From: Rhodospirillaceae bacterium
Lineage (GTDB): Bacteria; Pseudomonadota; Alphaproteobacteria; JAEUKQ01
Length of the DNA: 64,000 nt
Assembly: GCA_016722635.1 (NCBI GenBank)
Contig: JADKIX010000005.1
Coordinates: 35,708-99,707 of the forward strand
Direction of reading: 5' to 3'
Of the stretch, positions 16,994 to 25,109 are shown piece by piece. The position numbers were made by a program, and so were the translations under genes. How positions within the stretch are numbered: position 1 is the stretch's first letter; every line of letters begins with the position of its first letter. The notes under the pieces are model-generated. The model was not told the origin of the DNA, made no database searches, and saw only the letters and a program-made list of their open reading frames with translations.

Positions 16994-18118
16994 ATGGCAC
17001 TTCATAAAAAAATCGCTCGACTGATCAAAAATGGTGAATTTCTTTACTGGATTAACAAAAAATGGCGGATTTGGCGTAAACGCAAAGCTTCCTCCCTGGG
17101 CCTGCCAGCCATATCCGAAAAAGTCATCCGGCAGCCAGTGGTTGTAGACTTGCCGGAGCGCGACCCCAACAAAGCCCCTGCCGTCAGCGACCAAAATTTT
17201 CCCTATCAATTGATGGCCGCGGTGATCATTAAAAATGAAGCGCCTTATATGGTTGAGTGGTTGGAATTTCACCGGTTGGTTGGCATCCAAAAAATCATCA
17301 TTTATGATAATGGCAGCTCCGATAATATTCAGGAACTTTTAAAGCCTTATATCCTAGAGGGTTATGTAGAACTGATCCCCTGGCCCAATTTCTTATTCCA
17401 ATATAATCACCAGCATCTTTGTTATGCCCATGTCGTCCGCTACACCGCCCAAATGACCAAATGGCTGGCTATTATCGATGCCGACGAGTTTTTGTTTTCC
17501 CCAACCGGCCGACCCTTGCCACAAATTTTGGCACAATATGGCGATATCCCCATCCTGGGCGCTGCCATGCGGATTTTCGGGTTTTCGGGGCATGAAAAAA
17601 AACCGCAAGGATTGGTAACCGAAAACTTCCTCTACCGCTTTGCTGACCATGAGCCGGAAAGTAATCAATACCGCTCAATCGTGCAGCCACGCTTGGTGCG
17701 CTCGATCATTAGCGCTGCACGTTACCATCATTTACTGAATAACGTCCCTGCTTATGATGAAGACCGCAACCCGCTGCATAACTGGCCAACCGAAAAACCC
17801 TTAAACAGCATTCAGCTGCGGGTGAACCATTATCTCACCAAATCACGGGAAGAATTTATGCAGAAAATCAGCCGTCAATATTTCGTGCCACTGGAAAGAT
17901 ATCTGAAGCGTTATAAGAAAAAATATAAAACCCAAGCACAAAAAGATCAAATTGCCGCAGATTGGGCCAAATGGACGCAGGCATCTAAGATGAAAATGCA
18001 CCAGAAGATTTTTAATACGCCGCTAGAAAATTTCGTGTTGGATCAGGAGATTTTGATGTACCAGGCCCAACTGCAGGAAGCCATCCGTCAGCGTTTATTG
18101 CAGATAGCTGATGTTTAA
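16994..18118 (+). CDS. Glycosyltransferase family 92-like protein
   Basis: 374-aa protein of the GT92/DUF23 type (GT-A fold). Visible motifs are AAVIIKNEAPYMVEWLEFHR near residue 75, IIIYDNGSSDN, then the metal-binding DxD in LAIIDADEFLFSP, and a downstream VNHYLTKSREEF segment typical of the family. There is no signal peptide, so it acts in the cytoplasm, probably adding sugars to an envelope polysaccharide. It stands alone between phage-type and secreted genes and is likely cargo. Confidence 0.8.
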   Translation: MALHKKIARLIKNGEFLYWINKKWRIWRKRKASSLGLPAISEKVIRQPVVVDLPERDPNKAPAVSDQNFPYQLMAAVIIKNEAPYMVEWLEFHRLVGIQKIIIYDNGSSDNIQELLKPYILEGYVELIPWPNFLFQYNHQHLCYAHVVRYTAQMTKWLAIIDADEFLFSPTGRPLPQILAQYGDIPILGAAMRIFGFSGHEKKPQGLVTENFLYRFADHEPESNQYRSIVQPRLVRSIISAARYHHLLNNVPAYDEDRNPLHNWPTEKPLNSIQLRVNHYLTKSREEFMQKISRQYFVPLERYLKRYKKKYKTQAQKDQIAADWAKWTQASKMKMHQKIFNTPLENFVLDQEILMYQAQLQEAIRQRLLQIADV

Positions 18119-18363
18119 AACTTTTAACAGTTTGTAAGGCTTATCCGGGTTTGTTTTTTGGGGCTATTCCACTTAAGGTCTAGTGTTTATGGCAGTATTT
18201 TAGCTTCTTTAACAGCTGTTGGTGGTTACCTCGATTGAAGTGCCACGCACCATCCTTCAGGAAGCAGTGAAAATTCTTCTTTTGGATGCCATGAAGCGAC
18301 TCCTTCTCTCCTACATATTGCCATCCTAGCAAACCCGCTGGATGCAATAGCCCCTAGATCCAT

Positions 18364-19632
18364 TCACCACCCGAACGGGTTATAGTCAGCGTTGGTTTGG
18401 CCGGGGGTAGGCAACGCGCGGGTGCGGTCACGCCAGCCGACCGCTAAATAGCGGAAGGCATCGGCGGCGTGGCTGGCCCAATCATGCAAGGGGCTGGCGC
18501 GGAAGGTTTGGCCCTTATCATCCCATTCGCGTCTGTATTGCCGCAGCGCCTCAATCCCCCGCCCGCAGCGATTGATATCAAACTGGCATTGCGGCAATAA
18601 TTGGCGCACCGCGTTAATGCCATCCTCCAGCGACAATTTGGGCACAATCCGTCCCTTGATCCCCAATTGCTTGAGGGTCTCGAGGCGGCTGCGGCCCGTG
18701 CCAAGTTCCCGTACCTCCGCATCATGGGGCAGCAAATGCTCGCCGTATTTATAGGGTTTGGCCGCCAATTGGCTGGCATAATAATCCAAGCCCACCCCGC
18801 TGGCCTCCACATAATCCACCACCGCCAGCCTTCCGGCCTGTTGCTGGTAAAACCAAATCACCGTGCTGTCGCCAATCCCCAAATCCCAGGCCGTATGCAC
18901 CGGCAAATCCGGCTGGATGGATAAGGTTGCAAGCGCCCCCTGCTGCTCCAGCCTATTCATCATTTCGCCGTAATAAGCGCCCTGCACGGCGGCTTGGAAA
19001 CTGCACTCAAACTCCTGCGCGTATTGATCCGGGCTCATTACCTGCTTGGCGGCGGCCAGTTCATCAAGGGGCAACAGGCCGGTTTCACTGGCTTTCAAGC
19101 GAAAGGTAAACCAGGTTGGATCCAGCTTGGCTTGTTCATAAAGCTTGCAAAAAGCATTGCGCCCCATCGGTGTGCCGATAAAAACCACCCAGCCCTGCCG
19201 GTCGGCCAGCGACGGCCTTATCACCTCGGTCCAAATACGCGGGGACATTTGGGCATATTCATCAAGAACCACGCCGTCCAGATAAAGCCCGCGCAAGCGT
19301 TCCGGGTTATCCGCCCCATACAGGCGCACCCGCGCCCCATTCGGAAAATCCACCCGCAATTCACTTTCATGGAATTTCACCCCAGGGACAGCGCGGCTAT
19401 AATGTTTGACATATTCCCAGGCAATATCCTTGGCTTGCACAAAAAACGGGGCAATATAGGCAAAGCGTGGCTGGTTGCGCTTAGAGCTTAAAGCCCCTTT
19501 AATCAATTCGTTGATGCAGGCCACGGTTTTGCCAGCGCGGCGATGGGCCACCCCCACCGCAAAACGCTGCGGGCGTTGGTGTAGGGGCTTAAAAGCCGCA
19601 CGCGGGCGATAAGGAATGGTAATGGCGGGCAT
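18364..19632 (-). CDS. terL: Phage terminase large subunit
   Basis: 422-aa packaging motor. ATPase half: AVGVAHRRAGKTVACI (Walker A variant with RRAGKT, near residues 25-40) and LDGVVLDEYAQMSP (Walker B). Nuclease half: HTAWDLGIGDSTVIWFY and the closing DWASHAADAFRYLAVGW motif. The length is standard. The small-subunit gene is not adjacent but about 3.6 kb upstream, with four non-phage genes between them, which is abnormal for an active phage. Confidence 0.9.
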   Translation of the reverse strand: MPAITIPYRPRAAFKPLHQRPQRFAVGVAHRRAGKTVACINELIKGALSSKRNQPRFAYIAPFFVQAKDIAWEYVKHYSRAVPGVKFHESELRVDFPNGARVRLYGADNPERLRGLYLDGVVLDEYAQMSPRIWTEVIRPSLADRQGWVVFIGTPMGRNAFCKLYEQAKLDPTWFTFRLKASETGLLPLDELAAAKQVMSPDQYAQEFECSFQAAVQGAYYGEMMNRLEQQGALATLSIQPDLPVHTAWDLGIGDSTVIWFYQQQAGRLAVVDYVEASGVGLDYYASQLAAKPYKYGEHLLPHDAEVRELGTGRSRLETLKQLGIKGRIVPKLSLEDGINAVRQLLPQCQFDINRCGRGIEALRQYRREWDDKGQTFRASPLHDWASHAADAFRYLAVGWRDRTRALPTPGQTNADYNPFGW

Positions 19633-19753
19633 GGCTTATCATCCTTCAGGAAGGGTTGAATTAACATACAGGGAAATAAATTTTGGATTGGTTTAGGATA
19701 TCCGCGTTATCTTGACTGATAAAATAAGGGAATCCTACACCCATCTACCACAG

Positions 19754-20314
19754 CTACGATGCGCCCAAACGCAGGGCTATATATTCCAGGGTAATGGCAT
19801 AGCCAAGACCACCAATGATATAAAAATACCATTTCACGCCTTTAACAAGATAGGCCTGGATAGCGGTAATCGTAAAGATCAACAAATAAACATCAAAGCG
19901 ATAATGAAAGGGAATTAAAACCGCATGATCCGCGTAAGGTTGCCGATGGACACTTGTCCATTGGTAGCGCTGCCATTCATAAATCCCGATCATCAGCAAA
20001 TTAAAGGCGGCGAACAAGGAATCCGGGAAATGCCTGTAAATTTGCCAAACTGCTAAGCCACCTGCCATCAATACCGAGAAAAGAGTTAGCCACGGATGCT
20101 GGGTTGTGATGGCCAGCAAGGCAGCCAACCCTTGGATAAAACCTGCCTGCTGCCAAATATAATAATACCATCCCACCAGGCTTAACCCGAACAACGGCCA
20201 GAAAATACCCAAGGAAACGGTTTTATCAATGAAAAAAACCGCTTTGGCCGCTTGTTTGATGTTTTTGGTTAGCTCATCGTCCGGCTGCTGCCTCATGGCG
20301 TCCCTTCGCCTCAT
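19754..20314 (-). CDS. Hypothetical membrane protein
   Basis: 186-aa protein with an Arg-rich N-terminus and about five hydrophobic segments (near residues 35-55, 62-72, 77-95, 100-115 and 140-180), aromatic-rich (WYYYIWQ, WYFYIIGG). It begins at the end of the upstream family-2 secreted gene (about one base apart), so it is the last gene of that operon. No function recognised; it might anchor or export its neighbours. Confidence 0.6.
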   Translation of the reverse strand: MRRRDAMRQQPDDELTKNIKQAAKAVFFIDKTVSLGIFWPLFGLSLVGWYYYIWQQAGFIQGLAALLAITTQHPWLTLFSVLMAGGLAVWQIYRHFPDSLFAAFNLLMIGIYEWQRYQWTSVHRQPYADHAVLIPFHYRFDVYLLIFTITAIQAYLVKGVKWYFYIIGGLGYAITLEYIALRLGAS

Positions 20315-20315
20315 T

Positions 20316-20999
20316 TTATGGGTAGGTCAATGGATGGGTAAAACTTTCCTCAAGCCCCCTCAAACAAGCCTGGGCCGAGTCAAAAAGACCGACGTCTTGG
20401 CAACGCTGTTTTACCTGATCACCGACCGTGGGCAGATCGTCAAATTCCAGGGGTTGTTTCATCCCCTCCTGCCAATAACGGGCAGGCTTTATCGTCGTAA
20501 TCGGCCCATCCTGGACTTCCGGTAAAAACAGCAATTGCAGTTTGCCACCCTGACCGTCATTGCCCAAAATAGCAGTATAGAAACCATCTATTGTCTTTGG
20601 ATCTACTAAAAAAGGGCGCCAGCTAAAACTGATGATAATACTCTTGGCACAAGCTTCAGGATAATTGTAAGAATAATCGGGATAATCCAATTCTGGACAG
20701 AAACCAATTCTTATAATCGCTTGCCCCTCATCCCCGCTTTCTCGAACCTGGATACCAATGTTATTGACCAATTGGCGGAATTGTTCTTTGGTTAAAAGTT
20801 GTTGTAAAGCGGGGGCAACGCGCGGATGCATAAAAAAACCGCCTTTTTGGATGGCACCTTCATCCCAGCATTGCACCATCATCACACAACTGATAAAGCC
20901 TTGTTTATCTTCCATTTTCACCGGTACCGCTTCTTGGGCGTTGAGATTTGGTATCCAACCCAGCAGCCAAAAAACAACCAGGTATTTTTTCATCATCAT
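20316..20999 (-). CDS. Secreted protein, family 2 (copy A)
   Basis: 227-aa exported protein; of three in-frame ATGs (20999, 20996, 20993) the last has the best spacing from GAGGAA. After the signal peptide (ending LNAQ) the domain runs: GFISCVMMVQCW, FFMHPRVAPALQQLLT, IGFCP...C, SIIISFSWRP, then GFYTAILGNDGQGGKLQLLF and ARYWQEGM, with a C-terminal Cys-containing helix pair. The same order recurs in copies B1, B2 and C. No known family recognised; conserved Cys suggest periplasmic disulfides. Confidence 0.7.
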   Translation of the reverse strand: MMMKKYLVVFWLLGWIPNLNAQEAVPVKMEDKQGFISCVMMVQCWDEGAIQKGGFFMHPRVAPALQQLLTKEQFRQLVNNIGIQVRESGDEGQAIIRIGFCPELDYPDYSYNYPEACAKSIIISFSWRPFLVDPKTIDGFYTAILGNDGQGGKLQLLFLPEVQDGPITTIKPARYWQEGMKQPLEFDDLPTVGDQVKQRCQDVGLFDSAQACLRGLEESFTHPLTYP

Positions 21000-21053
21000 T
21001 TCCTCTATTAACTTCCTTGTTTGAAGAGATTCTATTGATTCGCTTTATTCCAA

Positions 21054-22394
21054 CTAGGGGAAACCTTTACTTAGTTCTTCCATACAATGATGGATGATCT
21101 TAAGATCATCTGTTCTCTGACACTTATCCTGCAACAGTTTGCTGACAGCGGGGTCAGCGGACAGGCTGACCATTTTTACCATCCCTTCCTGCCCGTAGGA
21201 AAGGTGGGTTTTACTGCCCTTTTCCACCAGCATCACCTGTAATTCGCCACCCTTTTTATTGGCGCCCAAAATGGCCGGTGAAATATCATAAAGCTGGTCA
21301 CGATCGGTCAAATCCAGGGCCACTGGTTTCCAATGGAAACTGATGATCAGGCTGCGCGGGCATCCGGCCGGCTGTTGCCGTTCCTGCTGGTTGCGGGCAG
21401 AACAAAGCCCCAGCTGGATGGTGACCCGCTGCTTATCACCGTCAACTGCGGAACGCAGTTCAACACTATGTTGGACGGCTTGGTAATCAGCCGGGCTTAA
21501 GATTTTCTTTAAGAAAGGGTCAATGCGGTCAAGCCTTAAGAAATCCCCGCCTTCCTTTGAGCCATACACACATTGATGGCGGGCGATGCAAACACCGAAA
21601 TTCACCAAATCCCAATCTTCCTGGGTTAAGCCCCCATCTTCGTCATCACTATGCCATGCCGTATAGGCCGCAGGCTGCCAGTCCGATGACCATATTTCCC
21701 TTAAGATCCCCAGGCACGTCGTAAGCTGCGCCTCAAATGAATGCTCAGGGGTATCCACCAAGCTTAAACAGGTTTTCGTTGATAGGTGATCAAGGCCCAA
21801 ATCTTCCTGAAGGTAAATATATTTTTTCATTCCTTCCTGCCAATATCTCATAGAGGGCCGGCCATCTATTTTTTGATATTTCAGAATCTGAATGAAGCCG
21901 CCCCGCCCATCGGCGCCGACCATCGCGTCGTAAAAACCCTCCATCGATATCCTGATCCGGCTGCCTTTTTCCCAAGAAGGCACCCAGGCAAAATTGAAAA
22001 TATCGACCCCATCGCAATCCTTGAACCATTCAATCGGTTTCTGGTGATCGATATTAACGGGGCAGTAGCCCCAGATATTAATGTTTTGCTGCAGGCGCCC
22101 ACGGGCTTCGGTACCGGCCCGATCTTCGATATAAAAACGCTTTTGGATGACGCCTTGCCACACACTTCTTACATCGTAATCCCGCGAATAGTCCGGATTC
22201 AGCATATGGTTCAAGGCATCCCGCACCCGCAGATTCTTGAAAAAATCGCCCTTGATGTGATCATTCGGCCAGCATTCCCCGTTGTTCATGCATTGCACGA
22301 AAGCCTCTTTATCTTCTTTGGTCACTATCGGCGCTTGTGCCAAAGCCAGTGGTGTGATCAGCAAAAATCCAAGAATTGCTAAAATTTTCTTCAT
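21054..22394 (-). CDS. Secreted protein, family 2 (tandem two-domain copies B1+B2)
   Basis: 446-aa exported protein with signal peptide MKKILAILGFLLITPLALAQ and AGGAGATAAC before the start. It contains the family-2 domain twice. The first has AFVQCMNNGECWPND, GYCPVN and DAMVGADGRGGFIQ then RYWQEGM. The second has FGVCIARHQCVYGSKEGGDF, LSPADYQAV, SLIISFHWKPV and SPAILGANKKGGELQVML then YGQEGM. The second half lacks the Trp after the first Cys pair and has YGQEGM for YWQEGM, so the halves have diverged since an internal duplication. Confidence 0.7.
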   Translation of the reverse strand: MKKILAILGFLLITPLALAQAPIVTKEDKEAFVQCMNNGECWPNDHIKGDFFKNLRVRDALNHMLNPDYSRDYDVRSVWQGVIQKRFYIEDRAGTEARGRLQQNINIWGYCPVNIDHQKPIEWFKDCDGVDIFNFAWVPSWEKGSRIRISMEGFYDAMVGADGRGGFIQILKYQKIDGRPSMRYWQEGMKKYIYLQEDLGLDHLSTKTCLSLVDTPEHSFEAQLTTCLGILREIWSSDWQPAAYTAWHSDDEDGGLTQEDWDLVNFGVCIARHQCVYGSKEGGDFLRLDRIDPFLKKILSPADYQAVQHSVELRSAVDGDKQRVTIQLGLCSARNQQERQQPAGCPRSLIISFHWKPVALDLTDRDQLYDISPAILGANKKGGELQVMLVEKGSKTHLSYGQEGMVKMVSLSADPAVSKLLQDKCQRTDDLKIIHHCMEELSKGFP

Positions 22395-22424
22395 GTTATC
22401 TCCTAATACATGTTCGCATTTGGC

Positions 22425-23127
22425 TTATTTTCCTTTTCCAAATGCCTGTTCTAAGGCCTGCATACACTCCGCTGGACTTTTGAGTAGGGGTTCTAAGTCC
22501 ACTAGGACCTTACTACAGATACCCTTAAATAGGTCAGAGTCTTGTTTTTATGATCATTTTTTCTGCCATGCCCTCTTGCCAATACGCAGCTTCTGTGGGC
22601 GAATATACATACAGGATTTGCATCTTGCCACCCTGGCCATCTTTCCCTAACATACCCCTGATAATCGCTCGATAATTAATAGGTCTTTCGGACCTAAAGT
22701 CGGTGCCTTCAGCGTCTTTTTCATAGACATCCCAAATTTTCCAGGAACTACCCCAACTGAAAGAAACAACCAGCGTGCGGCCGCAAGGCTGGGGCGGACA
22801 AAAACCAAAAGCCACAGCATCAATTCGGTCGTCTCTAGTAAAGAATTCCAATGCCACGCCTTTGTTGTCATCCAGAACGTAAAGCGACACGCCTGTGTTA
22901 GCAACCAGGGCTCCGTATTCAGCCGGGGTTAAAAATTTCTTGAGTGCCGGGGCAAAGCGATCCATTTCAAAGAAATTGGGATGCTGGCGCGCTTCCCAAC
23001 ATTGACCACCTATTACACATTCGAAGAACCAGTAGGATTGATACGATGATAAGCCCGTTTGCGCCTGGGCAGAACTGTAAAAAACAGCCCAAAAACCGAC
23101 AATAATCCAAGTAATATTCTTTTGCAT
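22425..23127 (-). pseudogene. Secreted protein, family 2 (copy C), frameshifted near 3' end
   Basis: Start at 23127 (MQKNITWIIVGFW) follows AGGAATTCAG; signal peptide ends SSAQA. The family-2 order is clear: FFECVIGGQCWEA, FLTPAEYGALVANTG, AFGFCPPQPCGRTLVVSFSW, GMLGKDGQGGKMQIL and AYWQEGM. The frame stops early at 22534, but the expected tail (FKGICSKVLVDLEPLL then CMQALEQAFGKGK) continues in the next frame to TAA at 22425. Removing one A from the A5 run (22545-22549 on the plus strand as T5) restores it. Real mutation or sequencing error. Confidence 0.65.
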
Positions 23128-23216
23128 CTGAATTCCTGTAGGTGAATACGGGTTAAGCAAATAAAGCGCTTCTTATGGTAAAAGAACAAAAAATATTTTA
23201 CCTGATTTGATCAAGC

Positions 23217-23780
23217 TTAACCAGCGTTTTCTTCGCCCACCAACCACTGCACCTGCCATGGTTCTGCAAGCTGCTGATTGTCTGGCTGACCTTCCCCATC
23301 AACCAAGCCATATTTCTTGGGCGCCAAGCGGGCAATCAGCCATTTGCGGGCATCAATCCGCAATTTGGCTCGCTGCACATGTTCGGTGTTAAAAACCAGC
23401 TGCTCATCAATTGAGCCGCGTTTAGCTTTTTTCAGCCAATCCTCCTCATTTTGATCGGCGATTGCCAAAATTTCCTCAGCCAGCAAATCCGCCTGAATTT
23501 CGCGGGCAGCGGCATATAGCTGGCGAAATTCCTGCTTGTTAGCCAGCCAATACAAAATGGTGCGGCGCACCGCCGGAGGCTCATTGCCCGCGCAAATTTG
23601 GCGCAAACTTTCCCCCTGCATCAGACGGTTACAAATATCCTCAGCCAATTTGTCATTATAAGGGCGCGGTTTTTTACCCGTCCTTTTGGTAGGGGGTTGG
23701 CCCCCAAACAAATCGGTGGCTGGCAATGGGTCGGTTAACCCTATATTAGCCAGGGGTTTCGTCATATCTGCCAATTTCAT
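23217..23780 (-). CDS. terS: Phage terminase small subunit
   Basis: 187-aa protein from the start chosen. The helix-turn-helix-like front (DKLAEDICNRLMQGESLRQI) followed by RRTILYWLANKQEFRQLYAA and LLAEEILAIADQ is the pattern of terminase small subunits that bind pac/cos DNA. The RAKLRIDARKWLIARLAPKKYG segment is also typical. The frame is open for another 61 codons upstream, but that part looks non-coding; AAGGAG abuts the ATG at 23780, so ATG 23765 is an alternative. It is separated from terL by cargo genes. Confidence 0.8.
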   Translation of the reverse strand: MKLADMTKPLANIGLTDPLPATDLFGGQPPTKRTGKKPRPYNDKLAEDICNRLMQGESLRQICAGNEPPAVRRTILYWLANKQEFRQLYAAAREIQADLLAEEILAIADQNEEDWLKKAKRGSIDEQLVFNTEHVQRAKLRIDARKWLIARLAPKKYGLVDGEGQPDNQQLAEPWQVQWLVGEENAG

Positions 23781-24072
23781 CTCCTTGAACGGAACTTTGA
23801 TCTTAATCTGGGTGTGGCATTCATTTTTTGAGTTTTTACGTAAGCTTTTATTTTTTTTGGGAAGGCAAGCAACAGCCAGACCGCCCGGTTGTGAAAAAAC
23901 CCGCTGGCAACCGATCATCCTAAAATTTGGCAAGCTTGACCTGGGCAAGTGGGCTAATTTCAAGCAAAATTATACCTTACTGATAAGTTAAGCTTACTTT
24001 GTATTAAAAAACGTGATATGAATGGATACTATCCATTTGCTTTTACCCAATTACTTTTAAAAGGATTTTCTC

Positions 24073-24570
24073 ATGCTTGCCATATTATCAACGACGGCAC
24101 GTTCCCGATTCGCCATCGCCCTAGCCTTATTCCTAGCTTATTTGGGGGTATCGCAGGCCGTTGCCCAACAACCAACCGTACCCACGCCGCCAGTGGTTGC
24201 AACCGCCCCAACCATTGCGGACCCGAAAGTTTGGGTAGGAAAATTTTTGCAAACCTTACACAAAAACGGGGTTATCCCGGCGGTTGAAATGCTGATGAAT
24301 GAAAGTTTATATAATGTTCGCAACAACAAACCTGAAATCCAAAAGCAATTGATCAACGCCTTGAACAATGCAGGCGCCTTGCTTGGGCAAATTGTCCGCA
24401 CGGAAATGGTGGAAGTGAAAAATTTTGGCACAGGCCTTACCCGTTACCGCGCCCTGGTTCATTACCAACAAGGGCCATTGCTGGTTGAAATCACCTTTCA
24501 TAAGGCCGAAAAACAATGGGTGTTGATTGGTTATAATATCAATGGCAGCATCTCGGTCAGCGCGTTTTAA
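24073..24570 (+). CDS. Secreted hypothetical protein
   Basis: 165-aa exported protein, signal peptide through SQAVA/Q, then a Pro/Thr-rich stretch, a helical half (VWVGKFLQTLHKNGVIPAVE) and a beta half ending EKQWVLIGYNINGSISV. The shape recalls NTF2/cystatin-like periplasmic domains, but I do not recognise the family. AAAAGGATTTTCTC precedes the start. Single gene followed by a strong hairpin. Confidence 0.6.
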   Translation: MLAILSTTARSRFAIALALFLAYLGVSQAVAQQPTVPTPPVVATAPTIADPKVWVGKFLQTLHKNGVIPAVEMLMNESLYNVRNNKPEIQKQLINALNNAGALLGQIVRTEMVEVKNFGTGLTRYRALVHYQQGPLLVEITFHKAEKQWVLIGYNINGSISVSAF

Positions 24571-24583
24571 CCAAAGTTCTCAT

Positions 24584-24615
24584 GATCCCTGCCAACCAAC
24601 AGGTTGGCAGGGATC
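24584..24615 (+). terminator. Hairpin downstream of secreted protein gene
   Basis: Perfect 14-bp inverted repeat GATCCCTGCCAACC/GGTTGGCAGGGATC with a 4-base loop, 13 bases after the stop at 24570. There is no U-run, so it is a transcript-end or stabilising hairpin rather than a classic intrinsic terminator. Confidence 0.55.
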
Positions 24616-25035
24616 AATCCCACTGTTGCCCGTATCATACATGATCCTTTGATTTGCATTGCACCAACCGCATGCAACATGACGTGGTACACGGTGTACC
24701 CGGTAATTTGACAGGGAATAAGCTGTCCGGCGCCTACACGAGTGCTAGTGGTCGGCCAATGACCCATCAACGCACTGGGAGGAGATGTTGTGCGAACCGG
24801 ATCATGATGTTGAAGGTTTGACCAATTGTTTCATCATGCCAGCAAGTTCACACTTGGTCAAGCCAGGGCATGTAGGGGTTACCCGGCATATTAACCGAAA
24901 GGCAGCATCCGGGTTGGTAAGTATCTACACCGTGACACATAATGCGCACAACCCCTATTTGGTTGGCAGTACTGATAGATAAGGGTTCAGTCACAAGATG
25001 GGTGATAGGAGGCCTAGCAATATTTTGTGCCCCAG

Positions 25036-25077
25036 ACAACAAACACCCGCCAGCTTGAAGGCCGGTGGGTGTTTGTT
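25036..25077 (-). terminator. Hairpin downstream of adhesin gene
   Basis: 15-bp stem CAACAAACACCCGCC paired with GGTGGGTGTTTGTTG (one G-U pair) and a 12-base loop, 32 bases past the stop of the minus-strand adhesin gene. No clear T-run on that strand. Confidence 0.55.
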
Positions 25078-25109
25078 GGTAAGTACGGGCAACTTAGTTT
25101 ATCTATAGA

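Larger units (their letters stand above)
24571..25109. other. Non-coding region with two hairpins
   Basis: About 540 bases between convergent genes. It contains a perfect 14-bp hairpin (24584-24615) and a 15-bp hairpin (25036-25077), annotated separately. Short open frames on both strands (for example 24785-24982) lack ribosome sites and recognisable products. Confidence 0.5.

Noticed and set aside
16859..17290. Minus-strand frame overlapping the GT92 gene
   Set aside because: Shadow of the well-supported plus-strand glycosyltransferase.
24785..24982. Small frames between the two hairpins
   Set aside because: Overlapping open frames on both strands with no start signals or recognised product.
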